A stretch of 64,000 bases of DNA from an uncultured Mucilaginibacter sp. (lineage in GTDB: Bacteria > Bacteroidota > Bacteroidia > Sphingobacteriales > Sphingobacteriaceae), in assembly GCF_913773635.1 (NCBI RefSeq), contig NZ_CAJYGQ010000011.1, positions 62,001 to 126,000 on the forward strand, read 5' to 3'. Position 1 is the stretch's first letter. Each line of letters starts with the position of its first letter. Below the pieces are notes generated by a model. That model was not told the origin of the DNA and made no database searches. It saw only the letters and a list, made by a program, of their open reading frames with translations. Below are positions 61,021 through 64,000 of the stretch, piece after piece. Both the position numbers and the translations under genes were made by a program.

Positions 61021-61491
61021 ATGCGGCATAATTTCATTTTTACCCTTGCTATAATTGCAGGCATTTTAGTTTCAGTTTCTTCATGTATTAAAGAAGTCGA
61101 TGAGCCGGTAATAGGCTGCGAACCAAGCCCACAATTGGTTTTACCCTTAAACATAGTGGATGCTACAACATCAGAAGATCTGTTTTTTTCTGCTACGCCT
61201 CGGTATCAGGTTAAAGACCTTTACTTTTTCCGTAAAGCCGATGCTAATAGAAAGGATACCATCCGCCCCAACGTATATGGCAACGCGAATGTGAAAGCAT
61301 TTTTAGTTCCACTAAAACTACAGACCACCGGCGATACGCTGATTATGAAAATTGGGACACAGGCAGACGATACCATCATTTACTCGGTAAAGAATGTAAG
61401 TGGTGACTGCCCTTATACCACCATAAACGGAGTGTTATATAATGGGTCGGAATTAGTAGCTAATGAGTCGCGATACTTCATTAAAAGGTAA
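61021..61491 (+). CDS. Small lipoprotein, 156 aa
   Basis: Signal peptide with lipobox VSVSSCIKEVDEPVIGC (Cys about residue 22). The mature protein is beta-rich with a second Cys pair (GCEPSP, GDCPYTT). No family recognised. Monocistronic; 77 bases before the next gene without a terminator, so a shared transcript is possible. Confidence 0.7.
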   Translation: MRHNFIFTLAIIAGILVSVSSCIKEVDEPVIGCEPSPQLVLPLNIVDATTSEDLFFSATPRYQVKDLYFFRKADANRKDTIRPNVYGNANVKAFLVPLKLQTTGDTLIMKIGTQADDTIIYSVKNVSGDCPYTTINGVLYNGSELVANESRYFIKR

Positions 61492-61567
61492 ATCGTATTC
61501 CGTGTAGGTGTAAAACATGTTTAACCATCAATTTCCCGACACAATGAGCATTTTTTAAAGTTAAGGT

Positions 61568-63319
61568 ATGGTTGCTGTTAAAAAAAAGCAACATATCTAC
61601 CAATTGACACGTCATACACCTCATTTAAAAATAGCAATACTGGGCGGCGGACCGAGTGCATTGTTCATTTACAAGCGACTAGTCGAATCAGGCAGAAGCA
61701 ATATAGAAATTGACATTTTTGAAAAAGGCGGCCGCCTAGGTGCCGGCATGCCCTATAGTGCCGATGGCGCTAATGATGAACACATAACAAACGTATCAGG
61801 CAATGAAATACCTGATATTGTTACACCCGTTGCCGAATGGATATGCACTTTACCTAAAGACACGCTCGACAAATTCCGTATTGACCCAAAGCAGTTTAAC
61901 GAGTACAAAACCTTACCTCGGTTATTGTTCGGGCAGTATCTGGGCGATCAGTTTAAGCTGCTGCAAAAACAAGCTAAAGAAGCTGGCATTGTTACCAACG
62001 TTCACTTTAACTGCACCGTAACCGACGTTGTGGATAACGCTGCGAATGAGAAAGTAACAGTTACCTTAAATGGCGAAAGTAGTGCCGAGTTTGATAGAGT
62101 AATTATTTGCACAGGGCATTTGTGGCCTAAAAAATATGAAGGTAAAATTGAGGGCTATTACGATTCGCCCTATCCCCCATCAAAATTGACCTTTAAGGCT
62201 AATCATCCGGTAGCGGTTCGCGGCTCATCATTAACTGCAATTGATGCCATACGCACATTAGGCCGATATAACGGAACCTTTGATAAAGATGAACGTGGCA
62301 AAGTTGTGTATAAGGTGAAAGCAAGCTCGCCCGATTTTAAAATTCAAATGCACTCGCGTAACGGTTTACTACCCGCATTACGCTTTCACCTGGAAGATTC
62401 TCACCTGGGTAAAGACACCATACTTACTGCAGATGAAATTGCGGCTGTAAGAGCAAAAAACGAGGGCTTCCTGCCGCTAGACTATGTTTTTGACAAAAAC
62501 TTTAAAGCCGGCGTACAACAAAATGACCCGGCCTATTATGAAGAAATTAAAGACCTGTCTATTGAAGGGTTCGTAGCCAAGGTTATGGAGCTTCGGGAAC
62601 GGGTTGATGCCTTTAAGTTGCTTGCAGCCGAATACACCGAAGCAGATAGGTCAATTAAACGTCGCGAATCTATTTACTGGAAAGAGATGCTCGGCGTTTT
62701 AAGCTTTGCAATGAACTATCCGGCCAAATACTTCGCGGCCGAAGATATGCTTCGCCTTAAACGTGAATTAATGCCTTTGATATCTGTTGTAATTGCCTAT
62801 GTACCGCAAAGCTCCGCTGCAGAAATGCTTGCTATGCACCAGGCCGGGCACCTCGATATAGTGTCGGTTGGTGATGACAGTAAAGTTGAAGCTTTGGATA
62901 CAGGTGGCATCATCTACCATTACACTGATGAACATGGAGAACATCATGAACAGTATCAAACATTTGTTGACTGTATAGGTCAGCCCCATTTGTCGTTTGA
63001 TGAATTGCCGTTTAAAGGACTGGTAGATGGCAAAACCGTTAGCAGAGCCAAATTATACTTTAGAGATCAGCAGCAAGGAAAGCAAGAGCAGGAAAAACAA
63101 GGTGACCAGGTTGGCGTGGACAGGGATGGGCGGTATTACCTTACCGTTCCGGGTGTTACCATCAATGATAGCTTTCAGGCTGTTGACGAATACAACGCAC
63201 TCAACGAGCGTATATACATAATGGCAGTGCCATTTATTGGCGGTTACAACCCTGATTATTCAGGTTTAGACTTTGGCGAGGCCGCATCGGTCGCAATTGT
63301 AAAAACACTATTGGCATAA
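61568..63319 (+). CDS. FAD/NAD(P)-binding protein, 583 aa
   Basis: Flavoprotein of the NAD_binding_9 kind. The nucleotide-binding start is LKIAILGGGPSALFIYKRLV (about residues 20-39), with GAGMPYS and NVSGNEIPDI following. A second motif is DRVIICTGHLWP (about 178-189), and the end GGYNPDYSGLDFGEAASVAI matches family members. A Gln/Lys-rich low-complexity stretch (QQQGKQEQEKQGDQVG, about 500-515) interrupts the third quarter. The reaction is not known. It is 35 bases before the DUF2383 gene. Confidence 0.85.
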   Translation: MVAVKKKQHIYQLTRHTPHLKIAILGGGPSALFIYKRLVESGRSNIEIDIFEKGGRLGAGMPYSADGANDEHITNVSGNEIPDIVTPVAEWICTLPKDTLDKFRIDPKQFNEYKTLPRLLFGQYLGDQFKLLQKQAKEAGIVTNVHFNCTVTDVVDNAANEKVTVTLNGESSAEFDRVIICTGHLWPKKYEGKIEGYYDSPYPPSKLTFKANHPVAVRGSSLTAIDAIRTLGRYNGTFDKDERGKVVYKVKASSPDFKIQMHSRNGLLPALRFHLEDSHLGKDTILTADEIAAVRAKNEGFLPLDYVFDKNFKAGVQQNDPAYYEEIKDLSIEGFVAKVMELRERVDAFKLLAAEYTEADRSIKRRESIYWKEMLGVLSFAMNYPAKYFAAEDMLRLKRELMPLISVVIAYVPQSSAAEMLAMHQAGHLDIVSVGDDSKVEALDTGGIIYHYTDEHGEHHEQYQTFVDCIGQPHLSFDELPFKGLVDGKTVSRAKLYFRDQQQGKQEQEKQGDQVGVDRDGRYYLTVPGVTINDSFQAVDEYNALNERIYIMAVPFIGGYNPDYSGLDFGEAASVAIVKTLLA

Positions 63320-63354
63320 TTAATGTTAATGTTAACTAATAAAAAAACATACCT

Positions 63355-63810
63355 ATGGAATCTACAGAAAAAACAATTGACGTATTACAAGATCTTATCG
63401 AAATTAATAATGACCGCGTAGCTGGTTTTGAAAAAGCTATTGCAGATATTAACGATGAGAACATTGATTTAAAAGCCATTTTTCAAGAGTACTCTGCACA
63501 AAGCCGTAAGTTTAGCCAGGAGCTGACTGCACTAACAGCAGCACGTGGTGGCGATGCAGAAACCGGTAACAGTGTAAGCGGTACATTACACCGTGCATGG
63601 ATTGACGTAAAATCATTATTTGGCGGCAGCGACCGTGCAAGCATTCTTTCAGAAGCTGAACGTGGCGAAGACGCAATTAAAAAAGCGTACCAAACCGCGT
63701 TAACTGAAGGTCAGCTTTCGGGCGAAGCGTTACAAACAGTAACTGCACAATCGCAAGATATTAATGCTGCACATGATACCATCAGAGGATTAAGAGACGC
63801 CTCTAAATAA
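63355..63810 (+). CDS. DUF2383/PA2169-type ferritin-like helix bundle protein
   Basis: 151-aa four-helix protein: KTIDVLQDLIEINNDRVAGF (about residues 6-25), ENIDLKAIFQEYSAQSRKFS (about 35-54) and a late AEAGEDAIKKAYQTAL-like helix. The family is encountered as stress-induced proteins with a ferritin-like bundle; metal binding is unproven. Codon use suggests good expression. It follows the flavoprotein gene and ends with a terminator. Confidence 0.85.
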   Translation: MESTEKTIDVLQDLIEINNDRVAGFEKAIADINDENIDLKAIFQEYSAQSRKFSQELTALTAARGGDAETGNSVSGTLHRAWIDVKSLFGGSDRASILSEAERGEDAIKKAYQTALTEGQLSGEALQTVTAQSQDINAAHDTIRGLRDASK

Positions 63811-63822
63811 TAATTGAATACT

Positions 63823-63854
63823 TAAAAAGCTGCGGTAAAACGCAGCTTTTTTTA
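63823..63854 (+). terminator. Rho-independent terminator
   Basis: AAAAAGCTGCG / CGCAGCTTTTT around GTAAAA; the T run is continuous. The DUF1543 start codon lies directly behind it. Confidence 0.85.
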
Positions 63855-63855
63855 T

Positions 63856-64000
63856 ATGGAAGAACCACTTAAACTTTTCATGGTGCTTTTAGGCTCCAAA
63901 CCCTTAAAACGTACAGTTGAGCAGCACGACTATTTTTTCGGAATTGCCAGATCACTTCAGGAACTGGTGCCTCAAATGATTGAATTTTGGCCAGAGGCGG
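63856..64000 (+). CDS. DUF1543 domain protein (3' partial)
   Basis: ATG at 63856 opens a frame that runs off the window: 48 complete codons. MEEPLKLFMVLLGSKPLKRT, VEQHDYFFGIARSLQEL and MIEFWPEA match the N-terminal part of DUF1543 proteins. Function unknown. It lies immediately after a terminator, so it must have its own promoter, which is not evident because the terminator occupies the leader. Confidence 0.75.
   Translation, partial: MEEPLKLFMVLLGSKPLKRTVEQHDYFFGIARSLQELVPQMIEFWPEA

Noticed and set aside
1..64000. CRISPR array or insertion sequence
   Set aside because: No regularly spaced repeats with unique spacers and no transposase were seen; the dispersed repeats are single hairpins.

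Overview
The window looks like chromosome from a Bacteroidota bacterium of the Sphingobacteriaceae type (Mucilaginibacter/Pedobacter-like). Reasons seen directly: base composition is moderate to low; many genes carry a TAnnTTTG -7 element close upstream with no obvious Shine-Dalgarno; several protein families are typical of the phylum (BT_3928-like DoxX protein, DUF1599, DUF1835, PorT-like barrels, short-tailed lipoproteins); and two dispersed palindromic repeat families that I associate with sphingobacterial genomes recur between and inside genes. The genus is an inference. No phage, insertion sequence, CRISPR array or plasmid module was found. Layout, left half: 1-6.1 kb holds a 3'-partial and a complete S41 protease, a secreted cyclophilin and small secreted proteins. 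6.2-11.2 kb is a tellurite/stress (Ter) module: HAD protein, phosphoribosyltransferase, two TerD proteins, TelA and an unknown 320-aa partner, mostly overlapping or closely spaced. 11.3-16.5 kb has folP, DUF1599, a BT_3928/DoxX protein, an orphan dipeptide-type permease and aroK. 16.6-31.7 kb is envelope and housekeeping: M14 peptidase, rhomboid protease, nitroreductase, an Asp-less receiver, pgpA, a HAD mutase, MarR, a barrel/lipoprotein pair, a Crp-type regulator with a membrane protein, fumC, an S1/P1 nuclease, an LMW phosphatase and an M20 peptidase. Layout, right half: 31.9-41.3 kb is information processing (rsgA, radA, RNase G, a 29-aa mS38-like ribosomal protein, HU, mutY, ssb) plus an NADPH quinone reductase/ferredoxin-reductase pair. 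42.7-44.3 kb is an Anbu-type proteasome homologue translationally coupled to a transglutaminase. 45.4-48.2 kb is a split membrane sensor/hybrid histidine kinase unit. 48.2-51.5 kb is CoA-binding, DinB, alkyltransferase-like, trmB and hisS. 51.6-55.0 kb is a Ku-LigD end-joining operon. 55.8-57.0 kb has prfA and tRNA-Asp, followed at 57.3-58.1 kb by one AT-rich orphan gene that looks imported. 58.2-60.9 kb is rtcB with a divergent WYL regulator. The end holds a lipoprotein, a large FAD/NAD(P) protein, a DUF2383 protein and a DUF1543 gene cut by the window edge. The observations most worth a second look are the Ter module with its unknown 320-aa protein, the palindromic repeat that appears to have entered the radA reading frame, the reduced Anbu pair, the coupled membrane-sensor/kinase pair, the alkyltransferase-like protein without its cysteine, the receiver without its phosphoacceptor, and the orphan gene beside tRNA-Asp.
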